NCBI GenBank assembly: GCA_964425215.1
Contig: CAYRLW010000012.1
Location: forward strand, 8,198 to 72,197
Length of the DNA stretch: 64,000 nucleotides
Direction of reading: 5' to 3'
DNA from: CAYRLW01 sp964425215
GTDB taxonomy: Bacteria > Spirochaetota > Spirochaetia > Treponematales > Breznakiellaceae
Part shown: positions 51,547 to 59,382 of the stretch, one piece after another
Layout of the letters: each line of letters starts with the position of its first letter
Position numbering within the stretch: position 1 is the stretch's first letter
The notes under the pieces: model-generated
Told to the model about the DNA's origin: nothing
The model's input: the letters and a program-made list of their open reading frames with translations, nothing else
Databases searched by the model: none
Made by a program: the position numbers and the translations under genes

Positions 51547-52358
51547 GACTGGATATTCAAAACCTTTCATTTTCTTATAAATCCTCCTATAAATCCACGG
51601 AGGTTCTTCAGTCCGTTTCCCTTTCTTTAGAAGGCGGAGAGTTGGTGTGTCTTCTGGGTCCCAACGGGGTAGGGAAGAGCACCCTTTTTAAATGTATCCT
51701 TTCGCTTCTCCGGTCCTATTCGGGGGATATTTGGTTGGACGGGGTCTCCACCAGAAGCCTTAGCGAGCGGGAGCTGGCCCGATCCATCGCCTATATTCCC
51801 CAGGCCCACGGGCCGGTGTTTCACTATTCCGTGTTGGATGTGGTCCTTATGGGGGCCGCCGGTAGTCATGGCTTTTTCGCCTTGCCCCGAGCGGAGGATG
51901 AGCGGTACGCCCTGGATCAACTGGAGGCCCTGGGCATAGCGGATATGGCCGACCGGGATTACGCCCTCCTTTCCGGGGGGGAGCGTCAGCTGGTCCTCAT
52001 CGCCCGGGCGTTAGCCCAGAGGGCTCAAATCCTTGTCATGGATGAACCAACGGCCAATTTGGATTACGGGAACCAGGTCCGGGTGATGGAACACATTACC
52101 GGTCTTGCGCGACGGGGGTACGGGATTCTGCTTTCGACCCATAATCCGGAACACGCTTTTTTCTGGTCCTCCCGAACGGTGGTTCTCCTGGACGGCCGGG
52201 TGACGGCGGATGGAAAGAGTCAAGACGTGCTTACCGAAGACACCCTGGAAAAATTATACGGTGTCCGGGTAAAGCTTTTTCCCCTGGGCGGTTATACCGA
52301 TTCGGCGTACCGAGCCTGCGTACCCCTGGGAATTTCCAGATCCGAGGCTGTTCGATGA
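51543..52358 (+). CDS. ABC transporter ATPase (FepC/BtuD/MolC-like)
   Basis: A 271-residue protein with Walker A GPNGVGKST, a Q-loop near IPQAHGP, signature LLSGGERQL and Walker B ILVMDEPTANLD. It energises the FecCD-type permease. Its GTG start overlaps the permease stop as GTGA, and its own stop overlaps the DUF364 gene start as ATGA. Confidence 0.92.
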   Translation: MRLDIQNLSFSYKSSYKSTEVLQSVSLSLEGGELVCLLGPNGVGKSTLFKCILSLLRSYSGDIWLDGVSTRSLSERELARSIAYIPQAHGPVFHYSVLDVVLMGAAGSHGFFALPRAEDERYALDQLEALGIADMADRDYALLSGGERQLVLIARALAQRAQILVMDEPTANLDYGNQVRVMEHITGLARRGYGILLSTHNPEHAFFWSSRTVVLLDGRVTADGKSQDVLTEDTLEKLYGVRVKLFPLGGYTDSAYRACVPLGISRSEAVR

Positions 52359-53164
52359 ACTTTTCGTTGTACGATGATCTTATCGATCCCATACCGTCTA
52401 CTTTGATCGTCCGGCAGGCGGTTCTGGGAGCTTCCTGGGCCGCGGTTATCTCGGACGAAGGCGCTGGGGTGTCCATGCGCCTTGATACGGTTTCCCGGCC
52501 ATCCCAATTACCGGCGGACCTTTCGGGTTTATCCCTGCGAACCCTTGCTTCGGCGGCCAAATCGTGGAATTTCGCTGACGCATCCCTGGGCGTGGCGGCT
52601 ATAAACGCCTTTTACAATTCGGCTAGGGTTGTGGAAAGATCCTTCGGTTCCATTCCCAATCCCACGGTGCTTTCCCGGGATCAGGCGGACCCCTTTCAAC
52701 GCTACCGGGAGCTGGCCCAAGGGCGAAGGGTAGCGGCCATAGGCCATTTTTCTGCCCTGGACACCCACATAGCCCCGGTCTGCGATTTGGCGATTATCGA
52801 ACAACATCCCCGCCCCGGGGATTACCCCGACTCGGCGGCCGAGTATCTGCTGGAGGACCGGGAAATGGTGTTTATAACCGGGTCTACCCTAGCCAATAAA
52901 ACCCTTCCCCGGCTTTTAGAACTCAGCCGGGGGGCCTTTGTGGTTTTGGTCGGACCGAGTACCACCATGGCTCCCCAGTTATTCGAGCACGGAGTCATGT
53001 CCCTCTCCGGTTCCTTGTTCCCGGAGCCCCAGGTCTGCTTTGATGTGGCCACGGGGGGAAACCACGGAAAGATGATAAAGACAGGAATAAAACTGAGCTA
53101 CCAAGCCCCTTCCGCGGACTTATGGTCAGGTCGGCTGGTCAGCCCCCTGGCTCGGGTCGTGTAA
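52355..53164 (+). CDS. DUF4213/DUF364 protein (putative metal-handling)
   Basis: A 269-residue protein. The N-terminal DUF4213 part covers about residues 1-100; the C-terminal DUF364 region contains VAAIGHFSALD, VIIEQHP-like AIIEQHPRPGDYPD, FITGSTLANKTLPRLLEL and VVLVGPSTTMAPQLFEHGV. DUF364 proteins have been suggested to bind metal chelates and are found with metal uptake genes. Its exact role is unknown. It is fully embedded in the ABC operon by overlaps at its start. Confidence 0.85.
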   Translation: MNFSLYDDLIDPIPSTLIVRQAVLGASWAAVISDEGAGVSMRLDTVSRPSQLPADLSGLSLRTLASAAKSWNFADASLGVAAINAFYNSARVVERSFGSIPNPTVLSRDQADPFQRYRELAQGRRVAAIGHFSALDTHIAPVCDLAIIEQHPRPGDYPDSAAEYLLEDREMVFITGSTLANKTLPRLLELSRGAFVVLVGPSTTMAPQLFEHGVMSLSGSLFPEPQVCFDVATGGNHGKMIKTGIKLSYQAPSADLWSGRLVSPLARVV

Positions 53165-53221
53165 GCGAGGGGACAAGGGTAAACCCGGTTGCTTTACTAA
53201 AGAATTAGTTTGGAGGTTTGT

Positions 53222-54280
53222 ATGATTCTTAGAAAATCTTTGGGTAAAGGAAGTGTGCTCCTCTTTCTCTTGGTGTCCGTAATGGTAGCGGGAGCCCAAA
53301 GTTCAAACGAATCGGCTAATCGAGTATTTATCGATTCCGTTGGTCGGCGGGTTTCTCTTCCCCGAGAAATTACCCGCATCGCTCCGTCGGGGCCCATGGC
53401 CCAGATTTTCCTTTTTACCCTTGCCCCTGACCGTTTGGTGGGTTGGTCCCTTAAACCGACCGAAGAGATGAAGGACTTTATCTCCCCTTCGGAAACGAAA
53501 CTCCCCGTCTTTGGTCAATTTTACGGGAGCGTTTCAAACTTGAATCTGGAGGCCCTTATCGCCTCGGCCCCTCAGGTCATCGTGGATATGGGGGAGGTAA
53601 AAAAAGGTATCGGATCGGATATGGATTCCATTCAAAAACGGACGGGGATCCCCGCGGTATTCATTAAGGCGGATACCCTGGACAGTTACGGCGATACATA
53701 CCGGACCCTGGCGGAACTGTTGGGGGGCCCCGCCAGCGCTAAGGCCCAGGAGGCTTTAGCCCAGGCTCGGTTCTGCGATCGGACCATCCAATGGATACGG
53801 GATGGCCGTAAAAATCTTGATCCCGCGAAAAAAGTCCGGATTTATTACGGCGAAGGGGCCACGGGTTTACAGACCGTCCCGGCCGGTTCGCTTCATTCCC
53901 AGGTAATCGAAGAAATTGGGGCGGAAAATGTGGCCCAAATTCCCATCACCACCGGTGCGGGTGGAAATAAGATCACCATGGAACAGCTCTTTCTCTGGGA
54001 CCCGGATATGATCATTTTTGGGTACGGGGCCACGGGGGAAACGGTAAAACAGGACCCCCTTTGGAAGGACCTTCGGGCGGTAAAAGCCGGACGGGTGTAT
54101 ACCATTCCCGACGCTCCCTACGGTTGGTTCGGCCGACCCCCATCGGTAAACCGGATGGCGGGTCTCTATTGGCTGGCAAGCCTCGCGTACCCCACCGTAT
54201 TCGACCCCTCGGCGGCCCAACGGGGTTTAGAGGATTTTTACAATCTCTTTTACCATCATCCTCTACCAAAGGGAAAGTAG
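53222..54280 (+). CDS. Periplasmic binding protein of the FecCD-type ABC transporter
   Basis: A 352-residue exported protein with an N-terminal signal (LFLLVSVMVAGAQ) and a FepB/BtuF-type fold: VFIDSVGRRVSLPREITRIAPSG and DPDMIIFGYGA. No lipobox is visible. I chose ATG 53222, which follows TTGGAGGTTTG; a start at 53210 lacks a site. It completes the ABC transporter. The ligand cannot be read from the sequence, but the neighbours suggest a molybdate, tungstate or metal chelate. Confidence 0.85.
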   Translation: MILRKSLGKGSVLLFLLVSVMVAGAQSSNESANRVFIDSVGRRVSLPREITRIAPSGPMAQIFLFTLAPDRLVGWSLKPTEEMKDFISPSETKLPVFGQFYGSVSNLNLEALIASAPQVIVDMGEVKKGIGSDMDSIQKRTGIPAVFIKADTLDSYGDTYRTLAELLGGPASAKAQEALAQARFCDRTIQWIRDGRKNLDPAKKVRIYYGEGATGLQTVPAGSLHSQVIEEIGAENVAQIPITTGAGGNKITMEQLFLWDPDMIIFGYGATGETVKQDPLWKDLRAVKAGRVYTIPDAPYGWFGRPPSVNRMAGLYWLASLAYPTVFDPSAAQRGLEDFYNLFYHHPLPKGK

Positions 54281-54286
54281 AAACCC

Positions 54287-55153
54287 ATGGCGTCCAGTTT
54301 GTCGGAGTATACGTTTCCAGAGCTGTTTGATAGTTTGACCAAAAAATGGTGGATGGATACGGATTCGCGACTTCCCAGGACGGTAGTCGCCGTTGGCGGT
54401 GGTGGAAAAACCGCCTCCCTTTTCGCCTTAGCATCCTTCTACGCCGATCGGGGCAATGGGGTTCTTTTTACCACCACCACCCACGTTCGGGATCCCAGAA
54501 AGGAAAAAGAGCGGAGACGCTTCGATAGGGTTATCGTGGAACCCCCGTTAGCCGATCCGGCTATCTCGACCCCAGCCTTTTCGGTGGATAAGAATGTAGG
54601 GCCCAGGCTCGATACCCCGGTTCCGGGTACCATCACCGTCCTCGCTTCTCGGGAGCTGATCGAAGATAAAAAGCTCGCCGGGATTCACCCGTCCTGGATC
54701 CCACCGCTAAAAAAAAATTACCATGTCCTGCTGGTGGAGGCAGACGGTTCCCGGGGGCTCCCCATAAAAGCCCCGGGGGATCACGAGCCGGTGGTTCCCC
54801 CGGACACGGACGTGGTTCTTGGTGTGGTCGGCCTTGATTGCCTAGGGCGGCCCATGGACGAACGAACGGTTCACCGGCCCGAATTGTTTGGACCCCTTAC
54901 CGGGTGTCTTCCGGGACAAGCCATCGAGCTTTTTCATATACGGTCCCTGGTTATCCATCCCCAGGGGCTTTTTAAAGGAAGTCCTGCTGGGGCGCTTAAA
55001 ATCGTTCTTTTAAACAAGGCGGATTTAGGTGCCTGGAAGGGTTCTTCTCAATTTTTAAAGGAAATCGATACGCTAAGGTCCATCGATTCCCTTTCTGGGG
55101 TCATCCTTTGTTCGCTTAAGGAAGGATGGGCCTTCGTGGAAGATCCTATGTAG
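54287..55153 (+). CDS. yqeC: YqeC-like accessory protein (selenium/molybdenum hydroxylase maturation)
   Basis: A 288-residue P-loop-like protein with VVAVGGGGKTASLFALASF, TTTTHVRDP, VLLVEADGSRGLPIKAP and GVVGLDCLGRP. These match the YqeC family found with selenium-dependent molybdenum hydroxylase maturation genes. The nucleotide loop GGGGKT is a shortened Walker A. It starts six bases after the binding-protein stop, linking the transporter to molybdoenzyme maturation. Confidence 0.85.
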   Translation: MASSLSEYTFPELFDSLTKKWWMDTDSRLPRTVVAVGGGGKTASLFALASFYADRGNGVLFTTTTHVRDPRKEKERRRFDRVIVEPPLADPAISTPAFSVDKNVGPRLDTPVPGTITVLASRELIEDKKLAGIHPSWIPPLKKNYHVLLVEADGSRGLPIKAPGDHEPVVPPDTDVVLGVVGLDCLGRPMDERTVHRPELFGPLTGCLPGQAIELFHIRSLVIHPQGLFKGSPAGALKIVLLNKADLGAWKGSSQFLKEIDTLRSIDSLSGVILCSLKEGWAFVEDPM

Positions 55154-55182
55154 GGGGCTTCGGTTGATGCAGACTCTGGGAA

Positions 55183-55215
55183 CCTCTTTCAACTGTAACA
55201 GACTTATGAAAGAGG
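55183..55215. repeat. Hairpin-3-like partial repeat after yqeC
   Basis: CCTCTTTCA with TGAAAGAGG around a TGTAACAGACTTA loop, 30 bases after the yqeC stop. It probably acts as a terminator-like end of the operon. Confidence 0.65.
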
Positions 55216-55261
55216 CTCCGGGGTTTAAATTTTCTTGGATTTGACATAACGTTATAAAGGG

Positions 55262-55413
55262 GGGCTCTTTCAAAACTCAGAGAGTTTTGAAAGAGCTACC
55301 TTAGATGTACACGCAGTATTTTTGCTATTCGCTATAATATAGATATTTATATTTAAATTGCAAAAATACTGCAAGAGGTTCTTTCAAAAGTAACAGACTT
55401 TTGAAAGAACCTC
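55262..55413. repeat. Three-hairpin repeat, full copy C
   Basis: Orientation as copy A. Hairpin 1 is GGCTCTTTCAAAACTC with a GAGTTTTGAAAGAGC right arm. The core is GCAGTATTTTTGC with GCAAAAATACTGC. Hairpin 3 is GAGGTTCTTTCAAAAG, loop TAACAGA, CTTTTGAAAGAACCTC (16-bp perfect). It ends only a few bases before the Shine-Dalgarno sequence GGGAGG of the molybdopterin-binding gene. Confidence 0.92.
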
Positions 55414-55428
55414 AGGGAGGTGCTTTTT

Positions 55429-55926
55429 ATGCGCGATATACCGCCGGGAGTTCGAAATAAGGTTTATGGAAAGGAGTACGTTTCTACCCAATTCGTCATT
55501 AAAGGGAACGTTCATGCGGAGCGAACCTTTACCGCCCAGGAACTTCGCCAGAGGCCAAAAAAAACGATCGATGGGGTCCCCATCGTTTGTGGAAGCGGTA
55601 AGCTCAAGCAGGAAAGCCATACCTATGCGGGGGTACTGTTAAAAGAATTGCTGGACGAAGCGGGGGTAGTTATAAAGGAACACGAGGACCCTAACCGTAC
55701 GTATATCTTCGCCAAGAGTAAGGACGGATACGGCGCCCTTTTTTCTTGGCACGAGATTTTTAACAATAGCGCCGGGGACGGCCTCTTAGTAGCCCTGGAA
55801 AAGGACGGCCTTCCCCTGGACGATAAGGAAGGGGATCTTTGCCTTATCCCTACCCGGGATGAACGGTCCGGTCCTCGGCGGGTCCGATACTTGGACACCG
55901 TGGAGGTCCGAACCCTAGAAGCGTAG
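55429..55926 (+). CDS. Small molybdopterin-binding (sulfite-oxidase-fold) protein
   Basis: A 165-residue protein resembling the catalytic core of the oxidoreductase molybdopterin-binding family: FTAQELRQRPKKT, VCGSGKLKQESHTYAGVLLKELLDEAG, and GYGALFSWHEIFN. It lacks a signal peptide and is shorter than full sulfite oxidases. ATG 55429 follows AGGGAGGTG. The cofactor-binding Cys may be the one in VCGSG. It lies next to the YqeC-like gene and the metal ABC operon, which fits a molybdenum or tungsten module. The three-hairpin copy C lies directly upstream. Confidence 0.78.
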   Translation: MRDIPPGVRNKVYGKEYVSTQFVIKGNVHAERTFTAQELRQRPKKTIDGVPIVCGSGKLKQESHTYAGVLLKELLDEAGVVIKEHEDPNRTYIFAKSKDGYGALFSWHEIFNNSAGDGLLVALEKDGLPLDDKEGDLCLIPTRDERSGPRRVRYLDTVEVRTLEA

Positions 55927-55939
55927 GATTATCCTTCCG

Positions 55940-56662
55940 TTATTCCACGTATTGGGAAAGCCGGGGGAATTGGGCGTCAAAGCGCTTTTGTAAAATATCG
56001 CGGGCTAGGTCGAAAATGGGAAGCCTGGATCGACACGCTATGGCCGAATCGGAGCTGGCGATACAATAGCGTACCTCCCCATTATCGGCGGGGTTGTGAT
56101 GGAAAGGAGCCTCGGTCGAGCCGGTAAAATCTCGGACAAGGGGGTCCGCCGACGGGACGACGATCGCCTGGAGGTTTAGTTTTTTTTCCCGAGCCGCTTC
56201 GCTTAGCTCTTGCGCGTGGTGGGCGCTTTTGGGAATGGGACTATCGAAAAATACGGTAGCCCCGCGGATGCCTTGGGATTCCAGACCCCACAGGAGGAGC
56301 GCTTCAGCCTCAGCAAGGTCCTGGTCCCGCTGAATTCTCCCGTGGGCGCCCCCCGCGTCTCGGAGTAGTCCATCGGTACCGATAAAGAGGGGGTGACCCC
56401 TGCGGTAATTGATAAGGGTAAAGAGGACGTTGTATCCATCTATGGCGATTTCCGCGTTTTGGGGCGCTTGCATGAGCAGTCGAGCTTGGATCGCCGTCGA
56501 GGTGTCCTTATCTAACACTCCGCGGAACAGGATAATCCGTTCTTCCTTTGTTAAACGGTACCGATCTCCCACCAGTTTTAGGGTTCCCTGAACGGGGTAG
56601 GCGCGATCCAAAAGAAGGCGATAATCCCGGATAGCCTGGGAAAGCTCCCCTTGAATCTCCAT
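55940..56662 (-). CDS. DUF434/DUF5616 protein
   Basis: A 240-residue protein whose first half has LLLDRAYPVQGTLKLVGDRYRL (DUF434) and IAIDGYNVLFTL, then ATVFFDSP and a late SSDSAI, suggestive of a PIN/NYN-like nuclease fold. The function is unknown. It is downstream of the thioredoxin-like gene with a four-base gap. Confidence 0.75.
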   Translation of the reverse strand: MEIQGELSQAIRDYRLLLDRAYPVQGTLKLVGDRYRLTKEERIILFRGVLDKDTSTAIQARLLMQAPQNAEIAIDGYNVLFTLINYRRGHPLFIGTDGLLRDAGGAHGRIQRDQDLAEAEALLLWGLESQGIRGATVFFDSPIPKSAHHAQELSEAAREKKLNLQAIVVPSADPLVRDFTGSTEAPFHHNPADNGEVRYCIASSDSAIACRSRLPIFDLARDILQKRFDAQFPRLSQYVE

Positions 56663-56666
56663 GGTT

Positions 56667-57035
56667 TTAAGAGGTCAAACGGGATATAAAAATCTGGGAG
56701 GAAATAAAATTTGTTTCTCCTGCCAGCGTTCCTTCCCGATAAAATCGGATATAGGGAACTTCCCTGTTTCCCAGGGTATCTTCTTTAAAGGCAAGGAATT
56801 CCTCATACCAGTTTTCCTTGTCGTATTCCAGAACGTATATATCCACCTTTTTACCCATGGTTTCATTCATTTTTTTATCCGCGTCCCGTAGGTATCCCTG
56901 CATAAATCTCCACTGGGGGCACCAACTTTGGGTCAGAATGATAGCTACAGCCGGAGCGCTCGCGGTAATGGACCGGTCGAATTCTCCCTTGGTTATGGCG
57001 GATCGGCATTCGGTTTCGGTTAACGTATGAATCAT
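56667..57035 (-). CDS. Thioredoxin-like protein with CPQW active site
   Basis: A 122-residue cytoplasmic protein with IILTQSWCPQWRFMQGYL and a late VPYIRFYREG, the cis-Pro loop of the thioredoxin fold. The usual CxxC is CPQW, so the second cysteine is absent, and disulfide exchange would be monothiol or lost. It forms an operon with the DUF434 gene. Its start overlaps the divergent EamA frame if that gene begins at 57027. Confidence 0.75.
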   Translation of the reverse strand: MIHTLTETECRSAITKGEFDRSITASAPAVAIILTQSWCPQWRFMQGYLRDADKKMNETMGKKVDIYVLEYDKENWYEEFLAFKEDTLGNREVPYIRFYREGTLAGETNFISSQIFISRLTS

Positions 57036-57998
57036 ACAGAAAGGATATCATACGTAGGGCCTTTAGTGCTATATTTGTATAAAATCATGATTATCAATTT
57101 GTTTATCTTTATTTTTGGCCAAATGGTGGCCTCTACTGCGGTTCTAGCGATCAAGGCTTCCGCTATTAATCCGATCCTTCTGGCTTCTCTGCGTCTTTTG
57201 GTAGCCGCCGTAAGCCTGACTCCCCTATATTGGGGAGTTTCCCGTAGGGCTAAACGATCTGGCCCTGATATGGTTCGGGAAGCCCTCCCTTCGGTCCTTC
57301 CGGGCTTGCTCTTAGCGTTTCACTTTATTTCGTGGAATTACGGTGCCCGAATGACCTTGGCGGCCAACGCGAGCCTCATTGTTAATATGATGCCCGTGGC
57401 TATGCCTTTTATCATGTTTGGGTTGCATAGAACCCTCATTAAAAGGGCCGAACTCGTGGGTACCCTGCTAGCCCTCGCGGGGGTTTTTATTCTTTCTTCC
57501 GGTTCGATTCGATTTGAAAGTACTACCCGCTGGGGTGATTTTATTTGTTTTATTTCCATGATCTTTTTTACCCTGTATATAGCCCTGGGAAAGGGGCATA
57601 ACCGTCAAAGCTCGATTTGGCTCTACGTCGTTCCACTGTATTGGATAGCCGGATTAACGGCCCTGCTGGTTTCTTTGCCCCTGGTGTTGACCCATGGGGT
57701 ATGGGTTCGATCGGCCCCTCCGGATTTGTTTTCCCTCTTAAAAGAGATATCGTTGCCCCTTTACCTGGGAATATTTCCGACTATCATAGGCCACACGATT
57801 TTTAATAGGAGTATGCGGTTTCTTTCTAGCCAGGTGGTTTCTATCGGGATGCTAACCCAGTTTATTTTCGCGGGATTCTTCGCTTTTATTTTGTTTGGCG
57901 AAATACCTTCCCCTGTTTTTTATCCCTCCGCGTTCTTAGTCATATTGGGTTCCCTCGTGGTGATTCTATGGGGTCGCGAGTCTAGAAACAAAGCATAA
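57027..57998 (+). CDS. EamA/DMT family transporter
   Basis: Up to 323 residues with ten predicted helices in two EamA repeats: the first repeat has ASLRLLVAAV and FISWNYGARMTLAANAS, the second has YLGIFPTIIGHTIFNR. It probably exports a small metabolite. The start is uncertain: 57027 overlaps the divergent thioredoxin start, and ATG 57087 would still leave a complete first helix (about 303 residues). Neither has a good ribosome binding site. Confidence 0.85.
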   Translation: MNHTERISYVGPLVLYLYKIMIINLFIFIFGQMVASTAVLAIKASAINPILLASLRLLVAAVSLTPLYWGVSRRAKRSGPDMVREALPSVLPGLLLAFHFISWNYGARMTLAANASLIVNMMPVAMPFIMFGLHRTLIKRAELVGTLLALAGVFILSSGSIRFESTTRWGDFICFISMIFFTLYIALGKGHNRQSSIWLYVVPLYWIAGLTALLVSLPLVLTHGVWVRSAPPDLFSLLKEISLPLYLGIFPTIIGHTIFNRSMRFLSSQVVSIGMLTQFIFAGFFAFILFGEIPSPVFYPSAFLVILGSLVVILWGRESRNKA

Positions 57999-58034
57999 AA
58001 ACTATCGGCGCTTTTATGGTTTTGGTAGTTTTAT

Positions 58035-58186
58035 GAGGTTTTTGCAAAAGTCTGTTACTTTTGCAAAAACCTCTTGCAGTATTTTTACATTAACAAGATA
58101 TTTACTTACATGTATAGAATAGTAAAAATACTGCATATATATCTAAGGTTGCTCTTTCAAAACTCCCTGAGTTTTGAAAGAGCCTC
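58035..58186. repeat. Three-hairpin repeat, full copy D (orientation as B)
   Basis: Hairpin 3 is AGGTTTTTGCAAAAG, loop TCTGTTA, CTTTTGCAAAAACCT. The core is GCAGTATTTTTAC with GTAAAAATACTGC. Hairpin 1 is GCTCTTTCAAAACTCC with a GAGTTTTGAAAGAGC right arm. Its hairpin-1 end provides the last codons and stop of the PD-(D/E)XK gene. Confidence 0.92.
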
Positions 58187-58811
58187 TTATATCTTCGAAA
58201 TTTAGCAGGTCCATATAATCCCACTCCCGATACGCCATGGCGTATACGCCCAAGCGTGTACATTCGGCTACTACTGGGGGATCCATATTAATGGACGCGA
58301 AAATGGGAATTATCTGTTTCTCCGCCAGGTCGCTAAAGAGCTCTTTAAAAAGTGGAATTTGATGCTCCACAAAGTAAAGTATATAGTCGAACCGAGGGCT
58401 GACTTTTACCTCGAATAGGAATACCCGATCCTCCGTTATGGCCAGGGCGTCCACCTCCATCTGGAGGGTACCCTTTTTCTTTTTAATGCGTATGCCAATT
58501 TCGGCGGGATCCGTATTAAAGTACCGTTGAATCAGCGGTTGGATAGCCGGAGAAACCAGGTCCTCCACAATGGTTCCCATTTTATTCGCCAATTCTCCCC
58601 ACTGTTTGTTCATTTTCCGGCTTGCTTTGAGGTTTTCGTCCTTATAGTCCTTCATCTCATCTTTGAAGTTCTTCATTTCGTCTTTGAAGTCCTTCATCTC
58701 TTGAGTTAAGTCGCTTATGGCGAGTTCATTCCGATGCTGTAAAAACACGACGTCCCGAATCATGGTTTCCAAATCGTGTACCCTTTCTTCTACCATATCG
58801 ATCATCCCCAT
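58143..58811 (-). CDS. PD-(D/E)XK nuclease-like protein with coiled-coil stalk
   Basis: A 222-residue protein. Residues ~5-70 are a coiled coil built partly from repeats of KDEMKxF/YKDE (21-bp units in the DNA). The core has MEVDALAITEDRVFLFEVKVSP, the Glu/Asp...ExK of PD-(D/E)XK (DUF3782-like) enzymes. The last ~14 residues and the stop are encoded by the hairpin-1 end of repeat copy D, so the native C-terminus was probably replaced. ATG 58811 follows GGAGGTAGGT. Function unknown. Confidence 0.72.
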   Translation of the reverse strand: MGMIDMVEERVHDLETMIRDVVFLQHRNELAISDLTQEMKDFKDEMKNFKDEMKDYKDENLKASRKMNKQWGELANKMGTIVEDLVSPAIQPLIQRYFNTDPAEIGIRIKKKKGTLQMEVDALAITEDRVFLFEVKVSPRFDYILYFVEHQIPLFKELFSDLAEKQIIPIFASINMDPPVVAECTRLGVYAMAYREWDYMDLLNFEDIRGSFKTQGVLKEQP

Positions 58812-58884
58812 ACCTACCTCCTAATATACCATATATACGGGTCCATAATCGATTATGCTTTAAGGTTCTTGAACCATAAAATCA

Positions 58885-58945
58885 GAGGCTCTTTCAAAAC
58901 TCAGAGAGTTTTGAAGGAACCTCTACAGACTTTTGAAAGAACCTC
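58885..58945. repeat. Internally deleted copy of the three-hairpin repeat
   Basis: Hairpin 1 (GAGGCTCTTTCAAAACTC with GAGTTTTGAAGGAACCTC) is joined directly to the right arm of hairpin 3 (ACAGACTTTTGAAAGAACCTC, shortened). The core is missing. It lies between divergent genes. Confidence 0.85.
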
Positions 58946-58988
58946 ATCAAAATGAACCGTATTAAAGCTTTTCGCGGGGTGCTTTTTA

Positions 58989-59017
58989 TTGACGGTGTCC
59001 CTCTAATGCGGTATTAT
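58989..59017 (+). promoter_or_regulatory. Sigma-70 promoter producing a leaderless yjfB-like mRNA
   Basis: TTGACG (58989-58994), 17 bases, TATTAT (59012-59017), six bases to ATG 59024. No Shine-Dalgarno sequence is present. Confidence 0.65.
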
Positions 59018-59023
59018 ATACGT

Positions 59024-59215
59024 ATGGATATACAGAAACTTTCTATGGATATGGCTACGCAAAGGCTCCAAGACCAGGTTGGTACGGCTGTAATGGGGAT
59101 GGCCCTTAAGGGGGCTAAGGAACAGGGTTCCGAAATGGCAAAAATGCTGGAAACCGCCTCGCTCCCCACGGTACAGGATCCCGCTTTGGGAAACCGTTTG
59201 GATATTCAAGCCTGA
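59024..59215 (+). CDS. YjfB-like putative motility protein
   Basis: A 63-residue protein, MDIQKLSMDMATQRLQDQVG, with VMGMALKGAKEQG and a final GNRLDIQA. This closely follows the YjfB pattern (start MDIxxLSxxM, end LGxxxDIxx) of small proteins linked to motility gene sets. I chose ATG 59024 over the in-frame 58952 because the family begins here and a promoter ends six bases before it. Function unknown. Confidence 0.78.
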   Translation: MDIQKLSMDMATQRLQDQVGTAVMGMALKGAKEQGSEMAKMLETASLPTVQDPALGNRLDIQA

Positions 59216-59240
59216 AATAATTGTAGGGAAAGTAGTTCAA

Positions 59241-59265
59241 ATCCAAAAATTTCGTGTTTTTGGAT
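59241..59265 (+). terminator. AT-rich hairpin after the YjfB-like gene
   Basis: ATCCAAAAA (59241-59249) with TTTTTGGAT (59257-59265), a nine-base perfect stem 25 bases after the stop. Confidence 0.55.
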
Positions 59266-59274
59266 TCCTCTTAA

Positions 59275-59308
59275 GGTTCTTATAAAAGTAATAGACTTTT
59301 TATAGAAC
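59275..59308. repeat. Hairpin-3-like partial copy of the repeat family
   Basis: GTTCTTATAAAAG, loop TAATAGA, CTTTTTATAGAAC. The loop keeps the family pattern, while the stem has changed and is mostly still paired. Confidence 0.65.
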
Positions 59309-59382
59309 ATTATTCTTCTAGGGAATTTCATAAGTCCACGCTAAAATAACAGGTTTTAGGGTGGGCTTATTGTTGAGTTTAT

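Noticed and set aside
55241..55258. TTGACA with TATAAA upstream of repeat copy C as a promoter
   Set aside because: Spacing is only six bases, far from the 16-18 required.
36073..58186. Reading the three-hairpin repeats as simple rho-independent terminators
   Set aside because: Stems at both ends lack a consistent T-tract and each copy has a long palindromic core, so plain termination does not explain the structure, although terminator activity remains possible.
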